A DNA stretch of 64,000 bases. Source: Sphingomonas sp. CL5.1. Its GTDB lineage: Bacteria > Pseudomonadota > Alphaproteobacteria > Sphingomonadales > Sphingomonadaceae. Below, piece after piece: positions 26,497-35,768 of this stretch. The DNA lies in contig NZ_CP050137.1 of the NCBI RefSeq assembly GCF_013344685.1, positions 1,864,001-1,928,000 on the forward strand, read 5' to 3'. The notes beneath the pieces were generated by a model that made no database searches, was not told the DNA's origin, and saw only the letters and a program-made list of their open reading frames with translations. The stretch's first letter is position 1; every line of letters begins with the position of its first letter. The position numbers were made by a program, and so were the translations under genes.

Positions 26497-27420
26497 TCAT
26501 GCGGAACCGCGAAGCCTGTGCACGTAAGTCGCGGCGGCGCGCATCGCGAGGTCGTTCAGAAACTCGGCGGCGGGCGTCAGGGGGATGTTGGCGCGCCGCA
26601 GCGCGCAGATCTTCGGCGCCTTGGATACCTCGCGCACCGCTATGCGCTCCATCAGGCCGGTCGCGCGGATCACCTCCGTCCATTGCTGCGGCACCGGCGC
26701 GAGCAATTCGGACGTCGCCACGATCACCGCCAGATTCATCGCCGACGACGCCTGCATGACGATGCGCGGGGCGGGCAGCCCGGCGGCGGCGAACACGCTG
26801 TTGACCTCATTGTCGCTGTCGATCGCCATCGGTGTCGTCACCCAGGAGGCGCCGACCAGCTCTTCCAGCGAGGTCGCATGGCGCAGCGGGTGGCCGCGCC
26901 GCCCGACGATCATCCGCTCATTCTCGAACAATGTCTCGATGGTCATCGCCGGATCGACGAAACCGGGCGCCACCGGGCCGTAATAGAGGTCGATCAGCCC
27001 GTCCCTGATCTGCGTCTCCAGCATCGGCAGCGAGCCTTCGAGCAGCTTGATCCGGATATTGGGATATTTCACATGGAAGCGGTTCACGATCGTCGGCACC
27101 ATCGCGATCAGCGTCGCGCTGGAGCAGCCGACCGTGATGACGCCGCGATCCTCGCCCCGCAGATGCTCCATCTCCGCCAGCGTGCGGGCGAATTCCGCCT
27201 GGATCGCCTTGGCCCGCCGGACGAACACCTCGCCGGCGCGGGTCAGCGTCATGCCGAACTTGTTGCGCTCGAACAGGATGACGCCGAGTTCCTGCTCCAG
27301 TTCCTTGATGCTTCGCGACACGGCGGGCTGGGCCAGCCCGAGGTGCTTGGCGCCGGCGCGCAGGCTGCCCCTTTCGACCACCGCCACCACGTTGCGCAGA
27401 TGATGCAGCTTCACGGACAC
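26497..27420 (-). CDS. LysR-family transcriptional regulator
   Basis: A 307-residue LTTR. The N-terminal winged HTH (about residues 3-62) has LAQPAVSRSIKELEQELG, and a periplasmic-binding-protein-like effector domain spans about 90-295. It resembles GbpR/CbbR-type aromatic and sugar-acid regulators. It is divergent from the SnoaL/MBL/FAD-monooxygenase genes and upstream of the TonB/MFS pair. The two boxes at 27450-27493 and the one at 26454-26466 put both units under its likely control, together with autoregulation. Confidence 0.93.
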   Translation of the reverse strand: MSVKLHHLRNVVAVVERGSLRAGAKHLGLAQPAVSRSIKELEQELGVILFERNKFGMTLTRAGEVFVRRAKAIQAEFARTLAEMEHLRGEDRGVITVGCSSATLIAMVPTIVNRFHVKYPNIRIKLLEGSLPMLETQIRDGLIDLYYGPVAPGFVDPAMTIETLFENERMIVGRRGHPLRHATSLEELVGASWVTTPMAIDSDNEVNSVFAAAGLPAPRIVMQASSAMNLAVIVATSELLAPVPQQWTEVIRATGLMERIAVREVSKAPKICALRRANIPLTPAAEFLNDLAMRAAATYVHRLRGSA

Positions 27421-27449
27421 CCCTTGGGGCGATGCGGGTCGCCACCCTA

Positions 27450-27493
27450 TACCTCGTTGGTAACAACCTCGCCCAAATCATATCTCGTTGCAA
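27450..27493. promoter_or_regulatory. paired LysR-type operator boxes in the divergent promoter
   Basis: TACCTCGTTGGTA (27450-27462) is a TACC-N5-GGTA, T-N11-A palindrome. TATCTCGTTGCAA (27481-27493) is a weaker copy sharing the CTCGTTG centre, 31 bp further on. This is the usual recognition-plus-activation pair of LTTR promoters. The first box lies 30 bp before the lysR ATG. Confidence 0.68.
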
Positions 27494-27595
27494 TCCCGCA
27501 TCGCCGTTAGGGTCGATCCCCGGACAAGCGGCCCGGCGGAGGCGCGCGATGGCGCGCCTCGATCCCGCCGGTCGCCAGGAGAGGGTGATCCGATC

Positions 27596-28255
27596 ATGTT
27601 GCACGGTGCCGGAGAACGAAGCGATGTCGATCATCGGCGTTCGATCGACGACGCGCTCGACCGGCTGGCGATCCGCGAATTGCTGCAGAACTGGGTCGTC
27701 TGGCGCGACGCCGGGGAGTGGGAGCGGTTCGCGACGGTCTGGCATGACGACGGGCGCATGGTCGCGACATGGTTCCAGGCGAGCGCGGCGGAGTTCATCG
27801 CCGGTTGCCGCAAGGGTTTCGATCAGGGGGTGATCGGCCTCCACGCGCTGGGCGGCATCAGCATCGACCTGCGGGGAACGCGCGCCGTCGCGCAATCGAA
27901 GATGCAGATCGTGCAGCGCGGGGAAGTCGACGGCGTCGCGGTGGACGTGACGTGCCTGGGCCGTTTCGTCGATGCGCTGGAGAAGCGCGACGGGCGCTGG
28001 GGCATCGTGCTGCGCCAGCCGGTCTATGAACTGGACCGCATGGCGCCCGTGGACCCCGCCGCGACGCCCAGGCTCGACGAATCGCTCCTTCGCTCCTTTC
28101 CCGAAGGCTATCGTCACCTGGCCTATCTCCAGAGCAAGGTTGGCTTCACGGTCGACAAGTCGCTGCCCGGCACCAGAGGCCCGGCGATCGAGGCGCTGAA
28201 CACCCGGATGGCGCGCTGGCTGGATGGCGCGCCCGCCGCCTGCCTTTCCGCATGA
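27596..28255 (+). CDS. SnoaL/NTF2-like protein
   Basis: A 219-residue protein with the N-terminal pattern of SnoaL_4/NTF2-like folds. It opens with a helix DALDRLAIRELLQNWV, then a strand with WHDDGRMV. This is the aromatic-dioxygenase small-subunit or polyketide-cyclase-like fold, used for hydration, dehydration or isomerisation in catabolic clusters. The ATG at 27596 follows AGGAGAGGG; the upstream in-frame extension lacks a site. It is first gene of the plus-strand unit driven from the LysR boxes. The reaction is unknown. Confidence 0.75.
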   Translation: MLHGAGERSDVDHRRSIDDALDRLAIRELLQNWVVWRDAGEWERFATVWHDDGRMVATWFQASAAEFIAGCRKGFDQGVIGLHALGGISIDLRGTRAVAQSKMQIVQRGEVDGVAVDVTCLGRFVDALEKRDGRWGIVLRQPVYELDRMAPVDPAATPRLDESLLRSFPEGYRHLAYLQSKVGFTVDKSLPGTRGPAIEALNTRMARWLDGAPAACLSA

Positions 28256-28286
28256 CCGCCGCCGGGCGATGAAGGAGCGCTGACCG

Positions 28287-29003
28287 ATGGCCGTGCGGCA
28301 ACTCACCGACGACGTGTGGCTGATCCCCGGACTGGTCAACGTCTACGTCCTTCGCACGGAGGACGGACTGGCGGTGCTCGACACGGGCTTTCCGGGCCAT
28401 GCCGGCAAGATACTGAAGGCGCTGCGCACGATCGGCAAGACGGCGGGGGACGTGCGCCATATCGTCCTGACGCACTGCCACCCGGATCATATCGGCAGCG
28501 CGGCCGCGTTGAGGCGCGAGACTGGCGCGATCGTATGGGCGCACCCGATCGACGCCCCGATGATCGAGGCGGGCACGACGATGCGCGCGCCGATGACCCC
28601 CTCGCCAGGCCTGCGCAACCTGATCCTCGCGAAACTGCTTTCCGGGCGCGTGCGGCAGGTCGAGCCGACCAGGGTCGATCGGTTGCTCGCGGACGGGGAA
28701 AGCCCGTCGTTCGCTTCGGACATGACGGCGATCCACGTGCCCGGCCATTGCGCCGGCCAGATCGCGCTTCTCTGGCGGCGGGACGGCGGCATCCTGTTCA
28801 CGGCGGACGCGTGCGTGAACCGGCGCGGGTTGACGCTGGCGGTCGCAACGGAGGATCCGGCGCTCGCGCTTGTCAGCCTCGCGCGGCTGGCGGATCTCGA
28901 TTTCGACAAGGTCTGCGTCATGCACGGCCCCCCGATCCTGCGTGACGGCGCCGCGCAATTCCGGCGGACCAATTTCGACACTTTCAGGAAAAGAAGGGCT
29001 TAG
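28287..29003 (+). CDS. MBL-fold (glyoxalase II-like) hydrolase
   Basis: A 238-residue cytoplasmic metallo-beta-lactamase-fold enzyme. Zinc ligands are visible in LTHCHPDHIGSA (about residues 62-73), VPGHCAGQ (His about 156) and FTADACVN (Asp about 173). The family hydrolyses thioesters, lactones or esters. It is in an operon with the SnoaL-like gene (31-bp gap) and an FAD monooxygenase (2-bp gap). A role on a lactone or CoA intermediate made by the monooxygenase is an inference. Confidence 0.87.
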   Translation: MAVRQLTDDVWLIPGLVNVYVLRTEDGLAVLDTGFPGHAGKILKALRTIGKTAGDVRHIVLTHCHPDHIGSAAALRRETGAIVWAHPIDAPMIEAGTTMRAPMTPSPGLRNLILAKLLSGRVRQVEPTRVDRLLADGESPSFASDMTAIHVPGHCAGQIALLWRRDGGILFTADACVNRRGLTLAVATEDPALALVSLARLADLDFDKVCVMHGPPILRDGAAQFRRTNFDTFRKRRA

Positions 29004-29005
29004 TC

Positions 29006-30133
29006 ATGGCTTGCATCTCAAGCGCACTGGTCGTCGGCGGCAGCATCGCGGGCATGAACGCCGCCATCGCGCTCGCGCGGCAGGGGGTCAGGGTCGATCT
29101 GGTCGAACTGGCGGAGCAGCCGCTCGGCGCGTCGCTGGCATTCTCCGGCCGCGCCGCCGAGACGTTGGTCGAACTCGGCATCTATGACGAGGTGCATGCG
29201 ACCGGGACGCCGTTCGGCCCTGATTCCACCGCCGTGTCGATCCACGATTCCACCGGACGCCTGATCAGCGCCGGGCCGAAACGGCCCACCTGGCCGGGGG
29301 CGGTCGATGCGATCGCGGTTTATCGCCCGGTTTTCCTCGACGTCGCCGAAGCCGCGGCGAAGCGCCTGGGCGTCAGGGTCCGCAAGGGCGTGACCTATGA
29401 GACGATCGACAATGGCGCGGATGCGGTGGCCGTCACCTTCACCGACGGGGAGACGGGAAGCTACGACCTGCTGGTGGCGGCCGACGGCATCGGCTCCAGG
29501 ACGCGCGGGCTGATCTTCCCTGATGCGCCCAAGCCGAAATTCGGCGGGCAACTCAGCATCCGCTGGATGGCGCCCGGCCCGGCGATCGAAGGCGAAGGAT
29601 GGTATGTCTCGCCGGTCGGGCGGCTGGGCTTCTATTATCTTCCGCAAGGCATGGTCTATGTTCCGTCGGTCATCGACATGCCCGAATGGCGCTGGCTTTC
29701 CGACGAGGACGTGCGTTCGATCTTTGTCGAACTGCTCGATTCGATGACGGCGCCGCCGGTCGCGGAACTGCGCAGCCGGTTCGACGCGAACGCGCAGCTT
29801 ATCGGCCGCCCGTTCGACTGGATCCTGCTGCCCGATCCGTGGTTCAGCGGCCGGGTGGTGCTGATCGGCGACGCGGCGCACGCGACCAGCGCCCATATGG
29901 GCATGGGCGGCGGCATGGCGCTGGAGGACGCGGTGGTGCTCGGCCAGTCGATCGCCGATGCCGCGACCTTGCCCGAGGCGCTCGCCGCATTCATGGGCCG
30001 CCGCTTCGAACGGGTGAAACTGGTGGTGGAAACCAGCGTCAGGCTCGGCCGGCTCGAGCAGGAGAAGGCCCCGCCGTCCGAAAATGCCGCGTTGCTCACC
30101 AGGGCGTTCGCGGCGCTTGGCGAGCCTTATTGA
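29006..30133 (+). CDS. FAD-dependent monooxygenase (salicylate/p-hydroxybenzoate hydroxylase type)
   Basis: A 375-residue flavoprotein hydroxylase. It has the Rossmann motif ALVVGGSIAGMNAAIALARQ at residues 7-26, a DG motif (VAADGIGSRTRG, about 158) and a GD motif (VLIGDAAHATSAHMGMGGG, about 288). This is the size of single-component aromatic hydroxylases. It closes the LysR-controlled unit. It is smaller than and distinct from the 538-residue MhpA-like enzyme at 14216, so a different phenol or heterocycle is likely. Confidence 0.9.
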   Translation: MACISSALVVGGSIAGMNAAIALARQGVRVDLVELAEQPLGASLAFSGRAAETLVELGIYDEVHATGTPFGPDSTAVSIHDSTGRLISAGPKRPTWPGAVDAIAVYRPVFLDVAEAAAKRLGVRVRKGVTYETIDNGADAVAVTFTDGETGSYDLLVAADGIGSRTRGLIFPDAPKPKFGGQLSIRWMAPGPAIEGEGWYVSPVGRLGFYYLPQGMVYVPSVIDMPEWRWLSDEDVRSIFVELLDSMTAPPVAELRSRFDANAQLIGRPFDWILLPDPWFSGRVVLIGDAAHATSAHMGMGGGMALEDAVVLGQSIADAATLPEALAAFMGRRFERVKLVVETSVRLGRLEQEKAPPSENAALLTRAFAALGEPY

Positions 30134-30387
30134 TCGATGCGATACATATGCGCACGCTAAGCGGAAAAGGCGTGCCCGGCGTTCAGGTCCGTTCCGCCCG
30201 GCTGTGATCTGCCGGCAGGTCGGCGAGGGCGCGACGACGTATGGCGGTCATGGCGTAAGCGCGCGGTCAGGCGGGGCGCTGTCGGACGCGCGCCGCCCGC
30301 GCGAAGCCGATGAGATTGACGCGCCGCCCGACATGTATCCACACCGCGCGGCGGGTCATGGTCCTGCGTCTCCCGCGCGGTTGGGAC
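30134..30387. other. intergenic region
   Basis: The 346-bp gap between the FAD monooxygenase and the serine hydrolase has no supported gene. The last 92 bp contain the promoter/operator of the hydrolase (30388-30430). The remaining 254 bp show no recognisable site to me. Confidence 0.5.
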
Positions 30388-30430
30388 TTGATCTCATCCC
30401 ATATGGACAATATTGTCCCATTAAGAAAAA
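30388..30430 (+). promoter_or_regulatory. promoter with double copy of the island operator (site A)
   Basis: A -35-like TTGATC (30388-30393) is followed by a 17-bp spacer TCATCCCATATGGACAA (30394-30410) and a -10-like TATTGT (30411-30416). A second operator copy, TGTCCCATTAAGAAAAA (30414-30430), starts exactly 20 bp after the first. The same two-copy geometry with TATTGT between is found at 42383-42419. GGACAATATTGTCC (30405-30418) is a perfect 14-bp palindrome across the two. Confidence 0.65.
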
Positions 30431-30479
30431 TATTTCCGCGATTGGACTGGCCGCGCCGACGTGCCAGGGGGAGACCGAC

Positions 30480-32438
30480 ATGAAGCTGATGCTTGCACTT
30501 GCGCTGATGAGTCTCCCGCTGCCGGCGATGGCGCAGTCGTCCGCCCCCGCCGACACGCCGGGCAGGACGCCGGCCGGCGTCCAGTTCGTCCAGCCGAAGG
30601 ACTGGACGATGCAGGCGAACGGCGCGGTGACGTCGTTCGTTTCGCCCGAGGCGGACTTGCGGATCGCGGTGGTGGATGTCGGCGGCGCGGCGGATGCGCG
30701 GGAGGCGGCGGCGAAGGCCTGGTCGCTCTATCGGCCGGCGCGCGCGCCGAATGTGCGGCTCGTCACCGCCGCGCCGGCGACCGACGGCTGGAGCGAGCGC
30801 GCCAGCATCGCCTATGAAACCTCCCCGGCCGAGCGGGCGGTGCGCAGCGCGTTGGCGCTCAAGCAGGGGCAGGCGTGGACGGTGATGCTCGTCGACGGCG
30901 CGGAGGCGACGTACAACAAGCGCTCGGCGGCGACGTCGGTCATCCAGGGCAGCTTGCTCCCCGCCGGATTCGCCCGCGAGACGTTCGCCGGCAAGGTCGC
31001 GCATCGCCTGACCCCGGAGCGCATCCAGGCGCTGCGCGATTTCGTCGCGCAATCCGCGCGCACGCTGGAGGTGCCGGGCGTCGGCATCGCGCTGATCGAT
31101 CAGGGCAAGGTGGTGTGGGAGGGCGGCGTCGGCGTGCGCGCGCTCGGCTCGGCCGAGCCGGTCGATGCGCATACCAAGTTCATGATCGCCTCGAATACCA
31201 AGGGGATGGCGACGCTGCTGCTTTCCGTCCTCGCCGACGAGGGCAAGCTGAAATGGGACCAGCGCGTCATCGATCTCTATCCCTCGTTCCGGCTGGGCAA
31301 TGAGGAAACGACGCAATCGGTGCTGGTGCGGCATCTCGTCTGCGCCTGCACCGGCCTGCCGCGCAAGGATTACGCCTTCATCCTCGCCGATCAGGGCGCG
31401 CCGGCTTCCGACACTTTCCGCCAACTCGCGCAGACCCAGCCGACCAGCAAGTTCGGCGAGCTGTTCCAATACAACAATTTGATGGCATCCGCGGCGGGCT
31501 ATCTCGGCGGCGCGCTCAGCTATCCGAAGATGGAGATCGGCGCCGCGTTCGATCGGGCGATGCAGGAGAAGATATTCGATCCGATGGGGATGCGCGACAC
31601 GACGTTCGACTTCGGGAAAGGCATGAGCGGCGACTGGGCGAAGCCGCACGGATATGACGTGGACGGCCGGATGACGGTGATGTCCAATTCGTTCAACTAC
31701 ACCGTCTATCCCTACCGTCCGGCCGGCGGTGCCTTTTCCAGCGCGGCGGACATGGCGCGCTACGTGCAGCTCGAGCTGTCCAAAGGCCTGACGCCGGAGG
31801 GCAAAAGGGTGGTGAGCGAGCGGAACCTGCTGAAGCGACGCGAGCCGGGGGTGCAGGTCGCGCGGGATAGCTGGTACGGCATGGGGCTGTTCAACCGCGT
31901 GGCCTGGGGCGTGCCGGTCGTCACTCATGGCGGCACGCTGCAGGGCTTCCACAGCAACTGGTATGCGCTGCCCGACCAGGGCATCGGCGCGGTGATCCTG
32001 ACCAACGCGGATTCCGGCGCGTCAATGCTGGAGCCGTTCCTGCGCCGGCTGATGGAGGTGGTGTATGACGGCAAGCCCGAGGCCGTCGACGAGGTCAACG
32101 CCGCCGCGAGCCGCCTCAAGGCGCAGGCCAGGGCGCGCCGGGCGCGGCTGACGGTGCCGGGCGATCCGGCGGTGCTGGCCGCGCTTGCCGGAAGCTATCG
32201 CAGCCCCGAGGTCGGCTCGATCACGATCAGCGACCGCGACGGCGGCAAATGGATCAAGGCCGGATCGGTCGAGGGGCCGGTCGCCACGCGCAAGAATGCC
32301 GACGGCAGCGTCTCGATCGTCTCGATCGCGCCGGGGGCGATCGGCGTCGAGGCGCTTGTCGGCGCCAATGCCGACAAGGCGCGCACGCTGACCATTCGCG
32401 ACAGCCAGCACGAATACGTCTACACCGAGGTGCGGTGA
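30480..32438 (+). CDS. secreted beta-lactamase-fold serine hydrolase with extra N-terminal domain
   Basis: A 652-residue exported protein (signal peptide MKLMLALALMSLPLPAMAQ). Residues 30-170 form a separate domain I do not recognise. A class C beta-lactamase/D-aminopeptidase-like domain follows, with nucleophile S238-N-T-K241, YNN (FQYNNLMAS) as the YxN motif, and THGG as the KTG equivalent. An Ala-rich linker and a small beta domain end the protein. Such enzymes cleave D-peptides, esters or amides rather than drugs. GGGGGAGA precedes the ATG. It is a monocistronic unit under site A. Confidence 0.88.
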   Translation: MKLMLALALMSLPLPAMAQSSAPADTPGRTPAGVQFVQPKDWTMQANGAVTSFVSPEADLRIAVVDVGGAADAREAAAKAWSLYRPARAPNVRLVTAAPATDGWSERASIAYETSPAERAVRSALALKQGQAWTVMLVDGAEATYNKRSAATSVIQGSLLPAGFARETFAGKVAHRLTPERIQALRDFVAQSARTLEVPGVGIALIDQGKVVWEGGVGVRALGSAEPVDAHTKFMIASNTKGMATLLLSVLADEGKLKWDQRVIDLYPSFRLGNEETTQSVLVRHLVCACTGLPRKDYAFILADQGAPASDTFRQLAQTQPTSKFGELFQYNNLMASAAGYLGGALSYPKMEIGAAFDRAMQEKIFDPMGMRDTTFDFGKGMSGDWAKPHGYDVDGRMTVMSNSFNYTVYPYRPAGGAFSSAADMARYVQLELSKGLTPEGKRVVSERNLLKRREPGVQVARDSWYGMGLFNRVAWGVPVVTHGGTLQGFHSNWYALPDQGIGAVILTNADSGASMLEPFLRRLMEVVYDGKPEAVDEVNAAASRLKAQARARRARLTVPGDPAVLAALAGSYRSPEVGSITISDRDGGKWIKAGSVEGPVATRKNADGSVSIVSIAPGAIGVEALVGANADKARTLTIRDSQHEYVYTEVR

Positions 32439-32507
32439 GGGGGCCGGCGGATCGTCCTTGACGGACGGTCCGCCACGTCTCCCGGCATCATCGCGACGAA
32501 AACGAAA

Positions 32508-32543
32508 CGCCCGCCCGCGAGATATTGTCCTCGCGGGCGGGCG
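32508..32543. terminator. bidirectional hairpin terminator
   Basis: Perfect 14-bp GC-rich inverted repeat (32508-32521 with 32530-32543, 8-nt loop). It lies between the convergent serine hydrolase genes ending at 32438 and 32553. Confidence 0.8.
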
Positions 32544-32552
32544 CGTATCGGA

Positions 32553-34151
32553 TCAACGCCGGGCGGCGACCGGCGTGAACAGCAGGTCCTGATAATCCCA
32601 GCTGAAGTCCGCCAGCGGCGAGACCGCCTGCATCGTCACCCGATCGACCTTGCCCGTCGGGCCGAGCGCGAAAGTGACATAGGCCGGCTCGGCCGCCGGA
32701 TCGTCCCAGCGCGTGCGGAAGCTGTCATATTGCCAATGCTCCAGCGTGCCGGTCATGCGCGGCGTCTGCTTGAAGTCGATGCGCAGCTTGCCGCCTACCT
32801 CGCGGATCGCGATCGGGCCATACCATGGATCGACATAATCCCCGGCATAATGCGCCAGCGGCAATGACGGGCCGACCTGCGCGCGGGCGGCGTCGGCGCG
32901 GCCGAGCGCGGCGAGCGCCTTCGCCTGACGATCGCGCTTGTAGGCGCGCCATGCCGCCGGCCAGTCCTGCGTCGGCTTTTCGAGATAATGGTCGAGCAAC
33001 TCATATTGCAGGCCCTTGATCAGTTCGCCGTCCTCCGAGTTGATGAGGATCGTGAAGCCGACGTTCCTCTCCGGGATCAGCACCACCAGGGACTGGAAGC
33101 CGAACACCGCGCCGGAGTGGGAGACGATCTTGACGCCCTTGTAATCCTGCACGTTCCAGCCCAGCGCATAGGTGTTGAACATCGAGCCGGTGTCCTTGAG
33201 CGCGCCCTGCATCGGCGGGTTCGGCAACAGCACCACCGGCTTCCACATCTCCGCCGAGGCCGCCTCGCTGAACAGCCGCCCGTCGCCCTCCGGCAGCTTG
33301 CCGTGGGCGAGCTGGATCATCATCCAGCGGGCCATGTCGTTGGCGCTCACCGCCAGCCCGCCGGCCGGCGCGGCGTTGCGGCCGAGCTCGTCGCGCTCGT
33401 TGAGCACCGACTGGTCGCCGACGCCGCGAAACGCGCCATTGATCCGCGCGTGCGGCCACGCGCGGTTGACGGTGGCGAAGCGCGGCGCGCTGTCGCTGGT
33501 CGAGTTCTTCATCCCCGCCGCCTTCAGCACATGGCTGGCGACGAAATCCTCCCACGTCTCGCCGCTGACCTCCTCGATCAACTGGCCGGCGACCATGTAG
33601 AGCACATTGTCATAGGCATAGGCGCTGCGGAAACTGGTCGCCGGCTTGAGATAGCGCAGCCGCCGCACGCTCTCGCGCCGCGACAGGCTGGTGCGCGGCA
33701 CCATCAGCAGATCGCCCTCGCCAAGCCCCAGCCCGCTGCGGTGGACGAGCAGGTCGCGCACCGTCATCTCGCGCGTGACCCATGAGTCATACATCGCGAA
33801 CCATGGCACGTGGTCGATCACGCGATCGTCCCATTTCAGCTTGCCCTGATCGACCAGCACCGCGAGCGCCGCGACGGTGAATGCCTTGCCGGTCGAGCCG
33901 TTGGGGAAGATCGTGTCGGCGTCCACCCGGTCCGCCGCGCCGAGGCGCTTGATCCCGAAGCCGCGCGCGAAAGTGACCTTGCCGTTCTCGACGATCGACA
34001 TGGCGACGCCGGGCACGCCGATGTCGCGCCGGAGCTGCTCGACCTGATCGGCGAGGCCGCTGGGCGGATCGGCGGCGGCGATCGACGGCGCGGCGGCGAG
34101 CGCCAGCGCCAGCACGGCGCGGGAAGCGAGCGAACGACGGGAGAGGGGCAT
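32553..34151 (-). CDS. secreted beta-lactamase-fold serine hydrolase
   Basis: A 532-residue exported hydrolase (signal peptide to about residue 27, APSIAAA). The catalytic motifs are S86-T-G-K89, YDN (AYAYDNVLY) and HSG (VSHSGAVFG). A C-terminal DUF3471-like beta domain (about 430-530) is the layout of penicillin-binding-protein-4-star/esterase relatives that cleave D-amino-acid peptides or esters. The ATG at 34151 is set by AAGGAG 7 nt upstream. It is the third gene of the 37796-32553 operon of three related hydrolases, 32 bp after the second. Confidence 0.9.
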   Translation of the reverse strand: MPLSRRSLASRAVLALALAAAPSIAAADPPSGLADQVEQLRRDIGVPGVAMSIVENGKVTFARGFGIKRLGAADRVDADTIFPNGSTGKAFTVAALAVLVDQGKLKWDDRVIDHVPWFAMYDSWVTREMTVRDLLVHRSGLGLGEGDLLMVPRTSLSRRESVRRLRYLKPATSFRSAYAYDNVLYMVAGQLIEEVSGETWEDFVASHVLKAAGMKNSTSDSAPRFATVNRAWPHARINGAFRGVGDQSVLNERDELGRNAAPAGGLAVSANDMARWMMIQLAHGKLPEGDGRLFSEAASAEMWKPVVLLPNPPMQGALKDTGSMFNTYALGWNVQDYKGVKIVSHSGAVFGFQSLVVLIPERNVGFTILINSEDGELIKGLQYELLDHYLEKPTQDWPAAWRAYKRDRQAKALAALGRADAARAQVGPSLPLAHYAGDYVDPWYGPIAIREVGGKLRIDFKQTPRMTGTLEHWQYDSFRTRWDDPAAEPAYVTFALGPTGKVDRVTMQAVSPLADFSWDYQDLLFTPVAARR

Positions 34152-34183
34152 GGGGCAGCTCCTTGATGGGCGACGGCGCCGGA

Positions 34184-35653
34184 TCATTCGGGCTTGACGA
34201 AATGATAGGTTTCGTAGGGTTCCGAGGCGAGCGAGAGGCGCGGGTCCCGCGGGCCGCCGTAGAATTTCAGGCGATCATAGGGGCCGCCGGCGCGCGCGCC
34301 CGTGACCTGCTCATATTCGTCCGGCGCGATCTGCGCATAGGCGGTCTTCATGCCCTCCGCCGTGACCGTGATGACGTGCGGGGCCGGCATCTCCACCTTC
34401 AGGTCGTGCGCCGGATTGGCGGGGCGGGAATAGTCGCGACGGTTGGCGCGATAGGCGCCGAGCGGCGGCGGCGGGGCGTCCCCGGTGTAGCGCGGCGCGG
34501 GCGCCCGTGGAAACAGCCGCCCGATCAGCGCGTTGCGCAGCTCGGTCCGCGCGACATAGCTGCCCTGGCCGCCGGTGAAGGAGATGAAGAAGCCGATCCC
34601 CTGCGCCGGCGCGAGCACAAGGTCGGAGTGGAAATCGGCGGTGTTGCCGGCATGGCCGATCATGCGCGGCCCGGCCTCGCGCTCGACGAGGAAGCCGTGC
34701 GCCAGCCCCGGCATGCCGGCGACGTTGGTGAGCGAATCCCGCTCCAGCAGCGCGATGGATTCGGGGCGCAGGATGCGCTTGCCGGCGAGGGCGCCGTTGC
34801 CGAGGATCGCCAGCATGAAGCGCGCCATGTCCGGCGCGCTCGACGTCGCCGATCCGGCGGGCATGATCGCGCTGAGATATTCGAACGATCTGGGCACGAG
34901 CTGCCCGTTCACCAACCTGTGCCCGTCCGCCATACGCGGGGCGAGCGCGGCGGGCAGCGGCTCGCGGAAGGTGGTGGAGGTCATGCCGAGCGGCGCGAAG
35001 ATGTGGCGCTCGACATAATCGGGATAGGCCTCGCCGGAGACGCGCTCGACGATATAGCCGGCGAGGGCGGCGCCGTAGTTCGAATAGGCGATCTCCGTGC
35101 CCGGCGCCCAGAGGCGCGCGGGCACATGCGCCTTGATCCATTGCTGGTAAGGAGTGAGCTTGTCCGGGCTGTCGGTAATGAAGCCGCCGACGTCGCTCAT
35201 GCCGGGGCTGTGCGACATCAGGTCGCGCACGCGGATTGGCGCGCCCTGGAAATCGGGGATTCTGAAATCGAGGTAGCGGTTGACGTCGGCGTCGAGATCG
35301 ACGCGGCCCTGCTCGATCTGTTGCGTCAGCGCCACCCAGGTGAACAGCTTCGATACCGAGCCGGGGCGGAACAGGGTGCGCTGGCCGTCGACCGGCACCT
35401 GCTTCGCGACATTGGCGAAGCCGTAGCCGCGCGTGAACAGCACGCGGCCGTTCGCCACCACCGTCACCACCGCGCCGGCCACCTCGCGGCTCGCGATCTG
35501 CTCCGCCATCACGCCGTCGACGAAATCCGCCAGCCCCGCGAGACGATCATCGGCGCGCGCCTGTCGCGCGGTCGCCGGCGAGGTGGGGGCGAGGAGCGCC
35601 ACCGGCGCTGTGCAGACGAGCGCGACGCAGGTCAGGGCGCGGTTCAGGGGCAT
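34184..35653 (-). CDS. secreted beta-lactamase-fold serine hydrolase
   Basis: A 489-residue exported hydrolase. Motifs are S99-V-S-K102 (RPGSVSKLF), YSN (AYSNYGAA) and HAG (IGHAGNTADF). It shares long blocks with the next gene upstream (DVNRYLDFRIP, VERVSGE, YVERHIFAPLGM), so the pair arose by tandem duplication. It lacks the membrane tail of that paralogue. The start at 35653 follows GGAGAAG. It is the middle gene of the three-hydrolase operon. D-aminopeptidase, esterase or amidase action in the periplasm is the family expectation. Confidence 0.9.
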   Translation of the reverse strand: MPLNRALTCVALVCTAPVALLAPTSPATARQARADDRLAGLADFVDGVMAEQIASREVAGAVVTVVANGRVLFTRGYGFANVAKQVPVDGQRTLFRPGSVSKLFTWVALTQQIEQGRVDLDADVNRYLDFRIPDFQGAPIRVRDLMSHSPGMSDVGGFITDSPDKLTPYQQWIKAHVPARLWAPGTEIAYSNYGAALAGYIVERVSGEAYPDYVERHIFAPLGMTSTTFREPLPAALAPRMADGHRLVNGQLVPRSFEYLSAIMPAGSATSSAPDMARFMLAILGNGALAGKRILRPESIALLERDSLTNVAGMPGLAHGFLVEREAGPRMIGHAGNTADFHSDLVLAPAQGIGFFISFTGGQGSYVARTELRNALIGRLFPRAPAPRYTGDAPPPPLGAYRANRRDYSRPANPAHDLKVEMPAPHVITVTAEGMKTAYAQIAPDEYEQVTGARAGGPYDRLKFYGGPRDPRLSLASEPYETYHFVKPE

Positions 35654-35768
35654 CGGGCTTCTCCGCAAGAGGGGAGGGGAATGGTGCCGCCGCGCCCCGG
35701 AAAGGCGCGGCGGTGACAAGGTCGAGGGGAGGCGATGCGGCGGGGCCTCGCCGCCGCATCGCGCGCCG

